Program-made: the position numbers and the translations under genes
In this document: piece after piece, positions 8,535 to 17,094 of the stretch
Numbering within the stretch: the stretch's first letter is position 1
Layout: every line of letters starts with the position of its first letter
Assembly (NCBI GenBank): GCA_030704225.1
Contig: CP131915.1
Location: forward strand, 1,240,001 to 1,304,000
DNA length: 64,000 nucleotides
DNA from: Kosakonia sp. H02
GTDB lineage: Bacteria > Pseudomonadota > Gammaproteobacteria > Enterobacterales > Enterobacteriaceae
Reading direction: 5' to 3'
Notes under the pieces: generated by a model
What the model was told of the DNA's origin: nothing
The model's input: only the letters and a program-made list of their open reading frames with translations
Database searches by the model: none

Positions 8535-8565
8535 ATGAAATGCAGCGAGGAGGGAATGAAATGCC
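8535..8565 (-). promoter_or_regulatory. YpdB-type direct repeat upstream of yhjX
   Basis: On the minus strand, reading toward yhjX, the sequence is GGCATTTCAT, then 11 bases, then TGCATTTCAT. The known E. coli YpdB site at yhjX is a tandem GGCATTTCAT with an 11-base spacer, so both the motif (one mismatch in the second copy) and the spacing agree. It lies about 85-115 bases upstream of the yhjX ATG. A further copy on the other strand (GCATTTCATGCC, 8509-8520) makes a palindrome with the proximal copy. Confidence 0.8.
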
Positions 8566-8693
8566 GCTCAGCGGGAATGAATGACCGCGCCAAATATTCG
8601 CGTGCTGAATAACAAATGTGAGTTAGTACATACTATCGATACAAAACGCGCCGTTATTGTTTCTTAAGTGTAAAAGTTTTGTTTTAAATAAGC

Positions 8694-9374
8694 TTAAAAA
8701 CGCGCGCTGACACCCATGCTATAGAGATAATTTTGTCCGTACATCTCATTTTCCGACTGCGACATAGAGGCATAGGCTGCCAGATGCTGGTTCAGCAACA
8801 TATCGGCGCCCAGCGTCACATCCATCCAGTTACCGTACTGGTTGGCGGCCGTTAAGCGATACAGACCGGACTGGCTCTTCCAGGCGTTTTCGCCAAACTG
8901 CTGGTTAAAGCTGATTTGCGCCCACGGACGCAGGTCGCCAAAGCGGCTATCCACGCGCCATCCCAGCGAACTGACGCTGGCGTGCCACAGCGGATCGCTG
9001 TAGGGCATGGTGGTCGCGCTGTCGCCAAATTCGTTATACATTGACGTCGTTGAGCCGTCGTAATGCCACACGGCGACCGGGCCGGTGGTGAACCGACGGG
9101 CCAGCGGAATATTCCAGCCAAGACTCATGGTGCTGATGGTATCCAGCGGCGTCTCGTCTGGCAGATTCAGCGCCAGGCCCGGCGAATTCTGTGCGGAGCG
9201 AATGCGTTCTTCGAGAATATCGTTATAGCGGGGTTGCCGTTCGCTATCCCATGTATAGCGTTCTGTCGTCTTATCAGTACCAACATACTCTTGCTGCCAC
9301 GCCGCCGCCGTCTGGCAAAAAAGCAGACAAACAGGCAGCAGCGGCAGCACAAGGCCACTGCGGGTTGTTTTCAT
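8694..9374 (-). CDS. yhjY: YhjY-like outer-membrane beta-barrel protein (autotransporter-type barrel)
   Basis: This 226-residue secreted protein has a signal peptide ending near TAAAWQQEY and a C-terminus in ...NYLYSMGVSARF, the aromatic-terminated last strand of an outer-membrane barrel. The alternating strands (GWRVDSRFGDLRPWAQISFNQQFG, WMDVTLGADMLLNQHLAAYASMSQ) resemble an autotransporter barrel domain. It has no passenger, so it may act as a stand-alone barrel. It matches the E. coli YhjY position (between yhjX and tag) and size; its function is not known to me. I used the ATG at 9374 in place of the TTG just before it. Confidence 0.8.
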   Translation of the reverse strand: MKTTRSGLVLPLLPVCLLFCQTAAAWQQEYVGTDKTTERYTWDSERQPRYNDILEERIRSAQNSPGLALNLPDETPLDTISTMSLGWNIPLARRFTTGPVAVWHYDGSTTSMYNEFGDSATTMPYSDPLWHASVSSLGWRVDSRFGDLRPWAQISFNQQFGENAWKSQSGLYRLTAANQYGNWMDVTLGADMLLNQHLAAYASMSQSENEMYGQNYLYSMGVSARF

Positions 9375-9522
9375 CAATTTACGACTCCAGAAAAGAGCCG
9401 AACTCGGCAGAATAGTTATCGTTTTTTATAGGGGCAAAAAGCCCTTTACTAAATATTGTCTTTCTGATGAACACGTCAAGGCTGGCTGGCGTTTATTTTT
9501 CCTTCACAAACGGAGTACGGAT

Positions 9523-10101
9523 ATGCAGCGTTGTGGTTGGGTCACTCAGGATCCGCTTTATCTTGCTTACCATGATAACGAATGGGGTGTAGCGCAAACG
9601 GACGGGAAAAAACTGTTTGAAATGATCTGCCTCGAAGGGCAACAGGCCGGGCTTTCATGGATTACGGTATTGAAAAAGCGGGAAAATTACCGCAACGCTT
9701 TCCATCAGTTCGACCCGGAACGGGTTGCGGCGATGACCACACAGGATGTCGAAGCTTTAGTACAGAATGCCGGGATAATTCGCCATCGCGGTAAGATTGA
9801 AGCCATTATCGGCAACGCGCGCGCCTACCTGGCGATGGCGCAAAATGGCGAGTCTTTTTCAGATTTTGTCTGGGGGTTCGTCGATAACCACCCACAAGTG
9901 ACCCAGGCCACTACACTTGGCGAAATTCCCACCTCGACGCCCGCATCCGATGCGTTATCAAAAGCGCTGAAAAAACGCGGCTTTAAATTCGTCGGCACCA
10001 CCATTTGTTACTCGTTTATGCAAGCCTGCGGGCTGGTCAATGACCATATCACCGGCTGCTTCTGCCACCCTGGAGGCCAGCATGATCCGCGCGTGGCATA
10101 G
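9523..10101 (+). CDS. tag: DNA-3-methyladenine glycosylase I
   Basis: This is a base-excision repair enzyme that removes 3-methyladenine from alkylated DNA. It has 192 residues with the HhH-type fold. The zinc-snap residues are visible: Cys4 (MQRCGW) and His17 (LAYHDNEWGV) near the start, and a His/Cys pair (NDHITGCFCH) near the end. The family motif LCLEGQQAGLSW-type segment (ICLEGQQAGLSWITVLKKR) is intact. It has a good RBS (CGGAG) and overlaps the start of yiaC by 20 bases, so the two are probably translated from one transcript, as in E. coli. Confidence 0.96.
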   Translation: MQRCGWVTQDPLYLAYHDNEWGVAQTDGKKLFEMICLEGQQAGLSWITVLKKRENYRNAFHQFDPERVAAMTTQDVEALVQNAGIIRHRGKIEAIIGNARAYLAMAQNGESFSDFVWGFVDNHPQVTQATTLGEIPTSTPASDALSKALKKRGFKFVGTTICYSFMQACGLVNDHITGCFCHPGGQHDPRVA

Positions 10102-10528
10102 CGACAATCTGTCACCGCTGCTGGCGCTGTGGCTGGAGAGCACGACGCTCGCGCATCCTTTTATCGACCCGCGTTACTGGATAGAGAGCGAAGCACTGGT
10201 GCGCGACGCCTATCTTCCGTCGGCCAGTACCTGGGTCTGGGAAGAGGAGAGCGAGCTTAAAGGGTTTATCAGCGTGATGGATGAGCAATTTATCGGGGCG
10301 CTGTTTGTGCGCCCCTCATCGATTGGTCACGGTATTGGCAAGGCGCTGATGAACCACGTCAAACAGCGCTTTAACTGGCTAAGCCTTGAGGTTTACCAGA
10401 AAAATGAGCGGGCGGTGAACTTCTACCATGCGCAGGGTTTTCGTATCGAAGAGAGCGCATGGCAGGAGGAGACCGGTCACCCCACTTGGATCATGAACTG
10501 GCAGGCGGATCAAACGCCGTCAGCGTAA
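10082..10528 (+). CDS. yiaC: GNAT-family N-acetyltransferase YiaC
   Basis: This is a 148-residue GNAT acetyltransferase. I used the ATG at 10082 (MIRAWHSDNLSPLLALWLEST); an earlier in-frame ATG lies deep inside tag. The acetyl-CoA loop is visible as GHGIGKALMNHV, followed by the YQKNERAVNFYHAQGF segment typical of RimI-like enzymes. E. coli YiaC has been reported as a protein lysine acetyltransferase. The gene overlaps the tag 3' end, and its own 3' end overlaps convergent bisC by 38 bases. Confidence 0.92.
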   Translation: MIRAWHSDNLSPLLALWLESTTLAHPFIDPRYWIESEALVRDAYLPSASTWVWEEESELKGFISVMDEQFIGALFVRPSSIGHGIGKALMNHVKQRFNWLSLEVYQKNERAVNFYHAQGFRIEESAWQEETGHPTWIMNWQADQTPSA

Positions 10529-12821
10529 GCGACGGGCCGTGATATTTCTCGACCCACGCCAGCGCGGTATTCCCGGCGCAGCCATTGCCCAGACGCGAGC
10601 TGGGCAAATCTTTGGTCAGCACGTTCACGGCCCCGTTTTTACAGATACCATCCGCCGCCGGATCCAGATCCGGCCATGCGCCTTCGTGAATGCACATCAC
10701 GCCAGGCTTAATGCCGTCCGTCACCACCGCGCCCGCCAGCACTTGCCCACGTTGATTCCACACTCGCACCACATCACCATGCGCAATGCCGCGCGCCTGC
10801 GCATCTTCGGGATGCAGGGTGATCGGCTCGTGCCCGGCAACGGCGTACGTTTCGCGCAGTCGGGTGAAATTAAGCTGGCTGTGCAGGCGATGCGCCGGAT
10901 GCGCAGAGAGCACCTGCAACTGCTGCGGCTTTGCGTTACCGTGCCATTCATCCGGCTCCAGCCATTTCGGGTGCGGCGGACAATCGGCGTAGCCAAAGCT
11001 GTTGATACGTTCAGAGAAAATTTCAATCTTACCGCTTGGGGTTTTTAACGGATGCGCCTGCGGATCGCGGCGGAAATCGGCAAAACGGACAAAACGCGCG
11101 TTTTGATCGCTTTCGGGCATCTCAATTAACTGATTGGCCTGCCAAAATTCGTTGAACGGCGGCAGCGTCACCTGCTGGCTGGCACCGCGTTCGCCAGCAA
11201 TGGCATAAAACGTCTCCAGCCATTGCAGGTCGGTTTTACCTTCGGTGAACCGCTCGCGACCGCCCGTTTCCCAGCGCTCGCTCAACTCGGCAAAAACCTC
11301 CCAGTCATCGCGCGCTTCATATTGCGGCGCGACCACGCGCTTCATCGGCACCAGATGCTGGTTGCTGTAATCACCGGTCATCGTCAGATCGTTACGCTCA
11401 AACGAGGTCGTGGCGGGCAGCACGATATCGGCGTGTTTCGCCGCCGCCGTCCAGAAGCACTCGGAAATCACTACCAGTTCCGGCTTTTGCCAGGCGCGGA
11501 TCAGGCGGTTGGTATCCTGATGATGGGTAAAGTTAGCGCCGCCCGCCCACCAGACAAAACGGATATCCGGGTAGTGCCTGTCCAGACCATTGTGCTGATA
11601 CGGCGCGCCGGGGTTTTCCAGCGCCTCGACAATGCGCGCGACGGGGATTTTATCCACCGCGTCCGTGCCGTCTTTCACCAGACCCTGCATTGAGCCCAGC
11701 ACCGCCGCGCGGCGCGTGGGGTTGCCGCCATTGGCAAAATGGTAAGAGAGGCCAAAACCGCCGCCGGGCGTACCAATCTGCCCAAGCATCGCCGCCAGCG
11801 TCACCAGCATCCAGTGTTTTTGCTCGCCGAACTGCTGGCGCTGCATGCCCCACCCCGCCATCAGCATGGTGGTATTTTCATGGAACAGTGCTGCCAGTGC
11901 ACGGATTTTCGCCGCATTAATGCCGCAGATCGTCGCCGCCCAGTCTGCCGTTTTCGCCACACCATCGCTCTCACCGGTCAGGTACGCGGCAAAAATCTCA
12001 TAGCCAACGGTGCAGCGGGCAAGGAAGTCGTCATCCTGCCAGCCGTTTTCCACCAGCGTATGGGCGATACCGAGCATCAACGCCACATCGGTGCCCATAT
12101 GCGGCGCCAGCCACTCTATGCTGTCGCCGAAGAAATCGACGGTTTCCGATCGCATCGGATCGATGCAGATAATCCGTTTGCCGCTTTTGCGTAGCGCATC
12201 GAAATAAGGTATGCCCTGCTCGTCGGAGGCGTTCCACGCAATTTTTAGCGTGTTCAGCGGATTCGCGCTCCACAGCACGACGACATCACTGTGCTCAAGG
12301 ATCAGCGGCCAACTGGTTTGCTGCTGGTAGACTTCGTTGCCGCCGACCACGTGCGGCATGATCGCCTGCGCCGCGCCGGTGGAGTAATCCCCCAGATGGC
12401 CGGTATAACCGCCCGCGAGGCTCATATAGCGTTGCAGTAATGTCGCTGCTTTATGCAGTACCCCGTTCGAACGCCAGCCGTAAGAGCCAGCGAAAATCGA
12501 TGCCGGGCCGTAGCTGTCGCGAATACGTTTGTGCTGCTCATGGATAAGCGTCAGCGCCTGCTCCCAACTGACGCGCACGAACTCGTCCTGGCCGCGCACG
12601 CCCTGCGGGTTAGCAGGCGAGGCGAGAAACCCTTTGCGCACCATCGGGTAACGCACCCGCGTTGGGCTGTGCACTTGCTCCTGCACCACGGTTTGCAGTG
12701 AGTTGGGGAAAGGGGTCGGTAATGCGCCGCGCGAGGCGAGCACGTTTTCGCCGTCGGTCTCGACCAGCATTGGCCCCCAGTGGGCCGCCGTAAGGACTGT
12801 TTTGATAGCAGAGTTTGCCAA
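10491..12821 (-). CDS. bisC: Biotin sulfoxide reductase BisC (probable TTG start)
   Basis: This molybdopterin (bis-MGD) enzyme of the DMSO-reductase family reduces biotin sulfoxide and free methionine S-oxide. Family landmarks include GSYGWRSNGVLHKAA near residue 120 and ECFWTAAAKHADIVLPATTSFERND. It has no Tat signal, so it is cytoplasmic. Start choice: the longest ATG ORF begins at 12878, but conservation starts at a TTG at 12821 (reading MANSAIKTVLTAAHWGPM), preceded by AGGAG at ideal spacing. That gives 776 residues against 777 in E. coli. The 3' end overlaps yiaC tail-to-tail by 38 bases. Confidence 0.93.
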   Translation of the reverse strand: MANSAIKTVLTAAHWGPMLVETDGENVLASRGALPTPFPNSLQTVVQEQVHSPTRVRYPMVRKGFLASPANPQGVRGQDEFVRVSWEQALTLIHEQHKRIRDSYGPASIFAGSYGWRSNGVLHKAATLLQRYMSLAGGYTGHLGDYSTGAAQAIMPHVVGGNEVYQQQTSWPLILEHSDVVVLWSANPLNTLKIAWNASDEQGIPYFDALRKSGKRIICIDPMRSETVDFFGDSIEWLAPHMGTDVALMLGIAHTLVENGWQDDDFLARCTVGYEIFAAYLTGESDGVAKTADWAATICGINAAKIRALAALFHENTTMLMAGWGMQRQQFGEQKHWMLVTLAAMLGQIGTPGGGFGLSYHFANGGNPTRRAAVLGSMQGLVKDGTDAVDKIPVARIVEALENPGAPYQHNGLDRHYPDIRFVWWAGGANFTHHQDTNRLIRAWQKPELVVISECFWTAAAKHADIVLPATTSFERNDLTMTGDYSNQHLVPMKRVVAPQYEARDDWEVFAELSERWETGGRERFTEGKTDLQWLETFYAIAGERGASQQVTLPPFNEFWQANQLIEMPESDQNARFVRFADFRRDPQAHPLKTPSGKIEIFSERINSFGYADCPPHPKWLEPDEWHGNAKPQQLQVLSAHPAHRLHSQLNFTRLRETYAVAGHEPITLHPEDAQARGIAHGDVVRVWNQRGQVLAGAVVTDGIKPGVMCIHEGAWPDLDPAADGICKNGAVNVLTKDLPSSRLGNGCAGNTALAWVEKYHGPSLTLTAFDPPASS

Positions 12822-13080
12822 AGCGCGCTCCTGAATAGCTTGCAGGTGGTGGCTGGTGTGTTGTTTGCGCTCTATCATCCACGGCAGCGGCGTTTTGGCA
12901 AAGAATTAAACGTCATTACGCTCAGACTGGAAGTTATGAAAATTAAATTGTCAGAAATGAAACGGTTTTTTGATTTGACTCGCACATTTGACTGCATTTT
13001 ACCCTTAAATTTAATAGGGAAATGATTGGTATTCTGCTTTCTACAAGTTGCATTTTTTATAACAGGATATGGAAATTGAA
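12822..13080. promoter_or_regulatory. Divergent intergenic region bisC / OLD-type gene
   Basis: This is the spacer between two divergently transcribed genes, turning abruptly AT-rich from about 12900 rightwards, which marks the left border of the OLD-gene insertion. The bisC RBS AGGAG lies at its left edge. No direct repeats, tRNA or integrase are visible. Confidence 0.4.
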
Positions 13081-14874
13081 ATGAGACTACACACACTTAG
13101 AATTAATGGTTTTAAAAGAATTCATAATTCTCAGGTAAAATTTGGCGACGCCACGTTTCTCATTGGCTCTAATAACGCAGGAAAGAGTTCGGTTCTAAAG
13201 GCTATAGAATGGTTATTGTCTGATAAAAAAAGGATGTCACCCGATTGCTTTTGTTCTGAAGTTGACATGGAAACTGGCGAAAACAAGATAGTATGTAAGA
13301 AAATAATACTTGAAGCTGAATTTAGAAATATTCCTGAAGAAGCTAAAACATGGAGAGGATTTAAAGGAAGAATTTTTACTTATGACCCCGGCGATAGCGG
13401 TGAAACAGGAAATAGTATTTTCTACAAAAAAAGTTATTCCTTGGGGGAAGATGTTGTAATTGAATTAAAGTCACTAAAAAGAGAATTAAAGAAAGAATTT
13501 GAAAACATTAAAAAACCGAATGAATTTATTGAACAAGGTATTGATACCGATTTTATAACAGAATTATTCCCCGTTTTAGATAAAAACATTAGTGTCGGAG
13601 AAAAACAAAAACTTGAACTGATAGATGAAATTTGGGACATAACTAAAGAAGAGGTTTGGGACAAGAATCCCGGAGGTATAGGGGGGGTAGTCTTATCGAA
13701 ATTGCCAAGTATTCTATTAATTCCTGCTGAATCAGGCGCAACTGAAATAGAGGAAAAAACAGGAGTACTTCAAAAAACATTGAATGAACTATTTAAAGAT
13801 GTTCGAGGAATTTCCACTAATTATATGCAGGCTCAAGAATGCTTAAACGAACTTGCTAAAGAATTAAATCCCTCTGATGAAACCTCTGAATTCGGGTTAA
13901 TGATGGGCGAGTTGAATAAAGTCCTTTGTGGTGTTTTTCCTGAATCAAAGATTTATGCTTCTGCCGATCTTTCTAATCCAGATACTGCATTATCACCAAC
14001 CTTCACTATTGAAATGTCGAGTAACATTAGAACTTCTGTATCTAATCAAGGTACTGGCATGGTTAGGGCTGCCGTCTTTGGACTTCTTAGATTCAGACAA
14101 GAATGGTTAAGAAAAAGAGGTGGGGATGAGCGAAGCCTTATTATTGGCTTTGAAGAGCCAGAAATTTATTTGCATCCAAGTGCTGCAAATCAAATGAGAG
14201 ATATAATTTATGAATTATCAGGATCATCCTCTCAAATCATTGCCACCACACACTCACCGTTCCTTATTGATTTATCGAGAAAACCACGTCAAGTTTTGAA
14301 TAGATTTCATTATGATTCTTCTCATACCACAATCCATCCCTTTTCTGTGACTGAGAAGTACAAGCAATTGACCGCAGATAATAAACATTATGTAAAAATG
14401 CTAATGAAGTTGGATGATCATTTATCACGTATATTTTTTACTAAACGAGTAATAATTGTCGAAGGTGATACGGAAGAAGTGATTTTCAAGGAGGCAATTC
14501 GGAGAATGCCTGTGCTTACTAGAAACAAAATATTAACTAACACTGAATTGATAAAAGCTCGTGGTAAAGCCGCCATAATAGGCTTACTCAAATATCTTTC
14601 TGCATTGGATGTTGACTTCGTAGTTATTCATGATCGTGACAAAGGAGTAAAAGGGGCGGAAAAATTCAACTTACCTATTTTAGAAGCAGCTAGTAATCCA
14701 GATAAAGTAATCGTTGTCGAGGAATGCATCGAAGATATTCTTGGATATCCAGCCCCTAATTCAGAGAAGCCATATAATGCTTATCAGCAGACCTTAACAT
14801 GGGGTGATGATTTTGACGGAATTCCAGAGAAATTAAAATATATTATGCAAAGAGCTTATGATGTTTGGTTATAG
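13081..14874 (+). CDS. OLD-family AAA ATPase with TOPRIM nuclease domain (class 1-like, solitary)
   Basis: The protein has 597 residues from the ATG at 13081, which has GGA seven bases upstream; an ATG at 13069 lacks a usable RBS. Its SMC/ABC-type ATPase half has a Walker A motif GSNNAGKSS near residue 30. The rest of the ATPase site is NQGTGMVRAAVFGLLRF, Walker B FEEPEIYLHP and the H-loop IIATTHSPFLID. The C-terminal TOPRIM nuclease domain has VEGDTEE near residue 461 and the acidic VIHDRDKG. This is the architecture of OLD and GajA nucleases. Gabija GajA needs a UvrD-like GajB, but no helicase gene follows. The gene is much more AT-rich than its neighbours and sits where E. coli has yiaD, so it was acquired horizontally. 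Phage defence is inferred, not shown. Confidence 0.85.
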   Translation: MRLHTLRINGFKRIHNSQVKFGDATFLIGSNNAGKSSVLKAIEWLLSDKKRMSPDCFCSEVDMETGENKIVCKKIILEAEFRNIPEEAKTWRGFKGRIFTYDPGDSGETGNSIFYKKSYSLGEDVVIELKSLKRELKKEFENIKKPNEFIEQGIDTDFITELFPVLDKNISVGEKQKLELIDEIWDITKEEVWDKNPGGIGGVVLSKLPSILLIPAESGATEIEEKTGVLQKTLNELFKDVRGISTNYMQAQECLNELAKELNPSDETSEFGLMMGELNKVLCGVFPESKIYASADLSNPDTALSPTFTIEMSSNIRTSVSNQGTGMVRAAVFGLLRFRQEWLRKRGGDERSLIIGFEEPEIYLHPSAANQMRDIIYELSGSSSQIIATTHSPFLIDLSRKPRQVLNRFHYDSSHTTIHPFSVTEKYKQLTADNKHYVKMLMKLDDHLSRIFFTKRVIIVEGDTEEVIFKEAIRRMPVLTRNKILTNTELIKARGKAAIIGLLKYLSALDVDFVVIHDRDKGVKGAEKFNLPILEAASNPDKVIVVEECIEDILGYPAPNSEKPYNAYQQTLTWGDDFDGIPEKLKYIMQRAYDVWL

Positions 14875-14900
14875 TTAAGCAAATTCTGCTAGTCAGAACT

Positions 14901-14935
14901 ATAATGATGGGCTTGTTAAGCAAGCCCATCATTAT
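14901..14935 (+). terminator. Terminator of the OLD-type gene
   Basis: A perfect 15-pair stem (core ATGATGGGCTTG / CAAGCCCATCAT) with a TTAAG loop starts 27 bases after the stop codon and is followed by ATTATTG. It is a plausible bidirectional terminator. Confidence 0.65.
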
Positions 14936-15002
14936 TATTGAACTTTATACTGTTACTAGGTGCTTTAATTATTTGATTCATGACATTCAATGAATTTGGA
15001 GC

Positions 15003-15119
15003 ATGCAGCAGGTAGATGACCCTACAGCCAAAATGATAGCATTTCCAATAACTTTGTATTCATACCTTCGTCAACTCAATATTGGCTATACGAGATATGG
15101 TCATTCCCAAATGAGATAA
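15003..15119 (+). CDS. Possible 38-residue small ORF or gene remnant
   Basis: ATG at 15003 opens an ORF of 38 codons (MQQVDDPTAKMIAFPITLY...) ending in TAA at 15119, preceded by TTGGAGC at a plausible RBS distance. I do not recognise it. It lies in the AT-rich tail of the OLD-gene insertion and could be a remnant of another acquired gene. No domain or signal can be seen; coding is uncertain. Confidence 0.2.
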   Translation: MQQVDDPTAKMIAFPITLYSYLRQLNIGYTRYGHSQMR

Positions 15120-15203
15120 TAAGTGATAAGCAGAGCTTAACGCTTGATTGCCCGCCGTTTCGCGTTAATGTGTGGGCAACCATTCACGGCGAGGGAAGCA
15201 ATC

Positions 15204-16220
15204 ATGGCGAAAACGGCGCGCGCCACCATCAGCGATGTGGCGAAAGCAGCGAACACAGGCAAAACCAGTATTTCACGCTATCTCAACGGTGAAAAACATC
15301 TGCTTTCCGCTGCCCTGCTGGCGCGTATTGAACAGGCCATTGCCGAACTCGATTATCGCCCAAGCCTGATGGCGCGCGGCCTGAAGCGTGGTCGTACGCG
15401 GCTTATCGGGCTGATTATCGCCGATATCACCAACCCCTATTCCGTGCATGTGCTGAGCGGCATTGAAGCCGCCTGTCGCGAGAAAGGCTTTACCCCGCTG
15501 GTGTGTAACACCAATAACGAAGTGGATCAGGAGCTGCACTACCTCGATCTGCTGCGCAGCTACCAGGTGGAAGGCATTGTGGTGAATGCCGTGGGGATGC
15601 GCGAAGAGGGGCTGAACCGTCTGCAACAATCTTCTCTACCGATGGTGCTGATTGACCGCAAAATCCCCGATTTCGCCTGCGATGTGGTGGGGCTGGATAA
15701 CATCCAGGCCGCCACTACCGCCACGGAACACCTGGTCGATCAGGGCTTCGAAGCCCTGCTGTTTCTCAGCGAACCGCTCGGCACCGTCAACACTCGCCGC
15801 GAACGTTTACAGGCATTTCGCAACACCCTTGCCCGCTACCCCGGCATGGTGGCGGAAAACGCCGAAACGGTGCTGCATGAGGCGGCGCAACTGGACAATA
15901 TTCTGCGCCAGTTTCACGCCAGCCACCGGGGGATGCGCAAAGCGGTTATCTCCGCCAACGGTGCGTTAACGCTCCAGGTCGCGCGGTCGTTAAAGCGCAT
16001 CGGCCTGAACTGGGGCAGCGATATCGGCCTGCTCGGTTTTGACGAGCTGGAGTGGGCCGAGCTGGCAGGCGTGGGAATTACCACGCTCAAACAGCCGACC
16101 TGGCAAATCGGTTATGCCGCTGTCGAGCAGGTGGTGCGCCGGATTGAAGGCCACAGCGACACCGTGCGCGAGCAGGTTTTTTCCGGCGAACTGATCGTGC
16201 GCGGCTCCACCGCCCGTTAA
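15204..16220 (+). CDS. LacI-family repressor of the 2-ketogluconate operon (PtxS-like)
   Basis: This is a 338-residue LacI/GalR regulator. I used the ATG at 15204 (MAKTARATISDVAKAANTGK) with GAGGGA upstream. The N-terminal HTH (TISDVAKAANTGKTSISRYLNG) and hinge (RPSLMARGLKRGRTRLIGLI) are clear, followed by a periplasmic-binding-like effector domain. It precedes kguEKT in the same direction. In Pseudomonas the same gene set is ruled by PtxS, which binds a TGAAACCGGTTTCA palindrome and responds to 2-ketogluconate. A near-identical palindrome lies between this gene and kguE (16269-16282). I infer that it is the PtxS equivalent. Confidence 0.88.
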   Translation: MAKTARATISDVAKAANTGKTSISRYLNGEKHLLSAALLARIEQAIAELDYRPSLMARGLKRGRTRLIGLIIADITNPYSVHVLSGIEAACREKGFTPLVCNTNNEVDQELHYLDLLRSYQVEGIVVNAVGMREEGLNRLQQSSLPMVLIDRKIPDFACDVVGLDNIQAATTATEHLVDQGFEALLFLSEPLGTVNTRRERLQAFRNTLARYPGMVAENAETVLHEAAQLDNILRQFHASHRGMRKAVISANGALTLQVARSLKRIGLNWGSDIGLLGFDELEWAELAGVGITTLKQPTWQIGYAAVEQVVRRIEGHSDTVREQVFSGELIVRGSTAR

Positions 16221-16268
16221 TTTCCCTTCGTGATGTCGATCATAAATTCGACATGCTGAACTTTTCTT

Positions 16269-16282
16269 TGGAACCGGTTCCA
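16269..16282. promoter_or_regulatory. PtxS-type operator palindrome before kguE
   Basis: TGGAACCGGTTCCA is a perfect 14-base palindrome 51 bases before the kguE ATG. It differs from the Pseudomonas PtxS site TGAAACCGGTTTCA by one symmetrical base pair per half. A degenerate second half-site (GGGAACCGGA, 16321-16330) overlaps the kguE ribosome-binding region. It is a likely operator for the upstream LacI-family protein. Confidence 0.82.
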
Positions 16283-16332
16283 TCTAGCGTTAAAGACAGA
16301 ATAAAACCCTGTCGTGAGTTGGGAACCGGATT

Positions 16333-17094
16333 ATGCAAAGAAAAATTATCGTCGTTACCGCTGCGTATGGACGCGATCAAATCAGCGCGCTGGGCGGGCA
16401 AGTCGCCACCCTGCCAATCATTGCCGAAGCCGGTGCCGATGGCGTGGAAATCCGCCGCGAACTGCTGAGCGACGAAGCGTTAGCGCATCTGCCTTCGCTG
16501 GCTTTCGCCATTGATATGCACAATCTGCAAGCCTGCTACTCCGCGCCGGAACCGCTGTGTCTGGCGGATGGCACCCTCAACCCGCGCCTGCCTGCCTTGC
16601 TGGAAGAAGCCCGCACACTTAACGCCCTGTGGCTGAAAGTCTCCCTCGGCCATTTTCGCGATAACGCCGTGCTGGAAACCCTGCGCGGCTGGCTGGCGGC
16701 AAGCACTGTGCCGCTGGTGGTGGAAAATGATCAGACGCAATGCGGCAAACTCGCGCCGATGCTGCGTTTTAAAGCCGCCTGCCACACGCTGAACCTTCCC
16801 GTCACGTTGACTTTTGATACCGGAAATTGGCTGTGGGTCGGCGATACGCCGGAAGAGGCCGCGCGCCAGCTTGCCCCCGCCGTGAGCTATATCCATGTCA
16901 AAGCCGTCGTTACCGACGGTGTTCATCATCGCGCCGTTCCACCCGATGAACACGACCCGTGCTGGCTGGCGCTGCTCAACAGCCTTCCCGCCGATGTACC
17001 GCGCGGTATTGAGTTCCCGCTGGAAGGTGACGATTTAACCGCCGTTACCCGTCATTACGTTTCGTTGTTACGCAAGGAGCCAAGCCATGCATAA
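16333..17094 (+). CDS. kguE: KguE-like sugar-phosphate isomerase/epimerase-family TIM-barrel protein
   Basis: The protein has 253 residues of the xylose-isomerase-like TIM-barrel (AP endonuclease family 2) type. Visible metal-site candidates are Glu in GVEIRRE, Glu in VVENDQTQ, Asp in TFDTGNWLWVGD and His in YIHVKAV. In Pseudomonas, kguE is the first gene of the ketogluconate operon and its exact catalytic step is not well established. The gene follows the operator and overlaps kguK by 8 bases, showing tight translational coupling. The symbol is given from operon context and family. Confidence 0.78.
   Translation: MQRKIIVVTAAYGRDQISALGGQVATLPIIAEAGADGVEIRRELLSDEALAHLPSLAFAIDMHNLQACYSAPEPLCLADGTLNPRLPALLEEARTLNALWLKVSLGHFRDNAVLETLRGWLAASTVPLVVENDQTQCGKLAPMLRFKAACHTLNLPVTLTFDTGNWLWVGDTPEEAARQLAPAVSYIHVKAVVTDGVHHRAVPPDEHDPCWLALLNSLPADVPRGIEFPLEGDDLTAVTRHYVSLLRKEPSHA

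Noticed and set aside
13081..14874. Complete Gabija system
   Set aside because: GajA-like features are present but no UvrD-like gajB follows; the next gene is a LacI-family regulator of sugar-acid use.
12900..15140. Genomic island with integrase and attachment sites around the OLD-type gene
   Set aside because: No integrase, transposase, tRNA or flanking direct repeat is visible; only the composition shift supports transfer.
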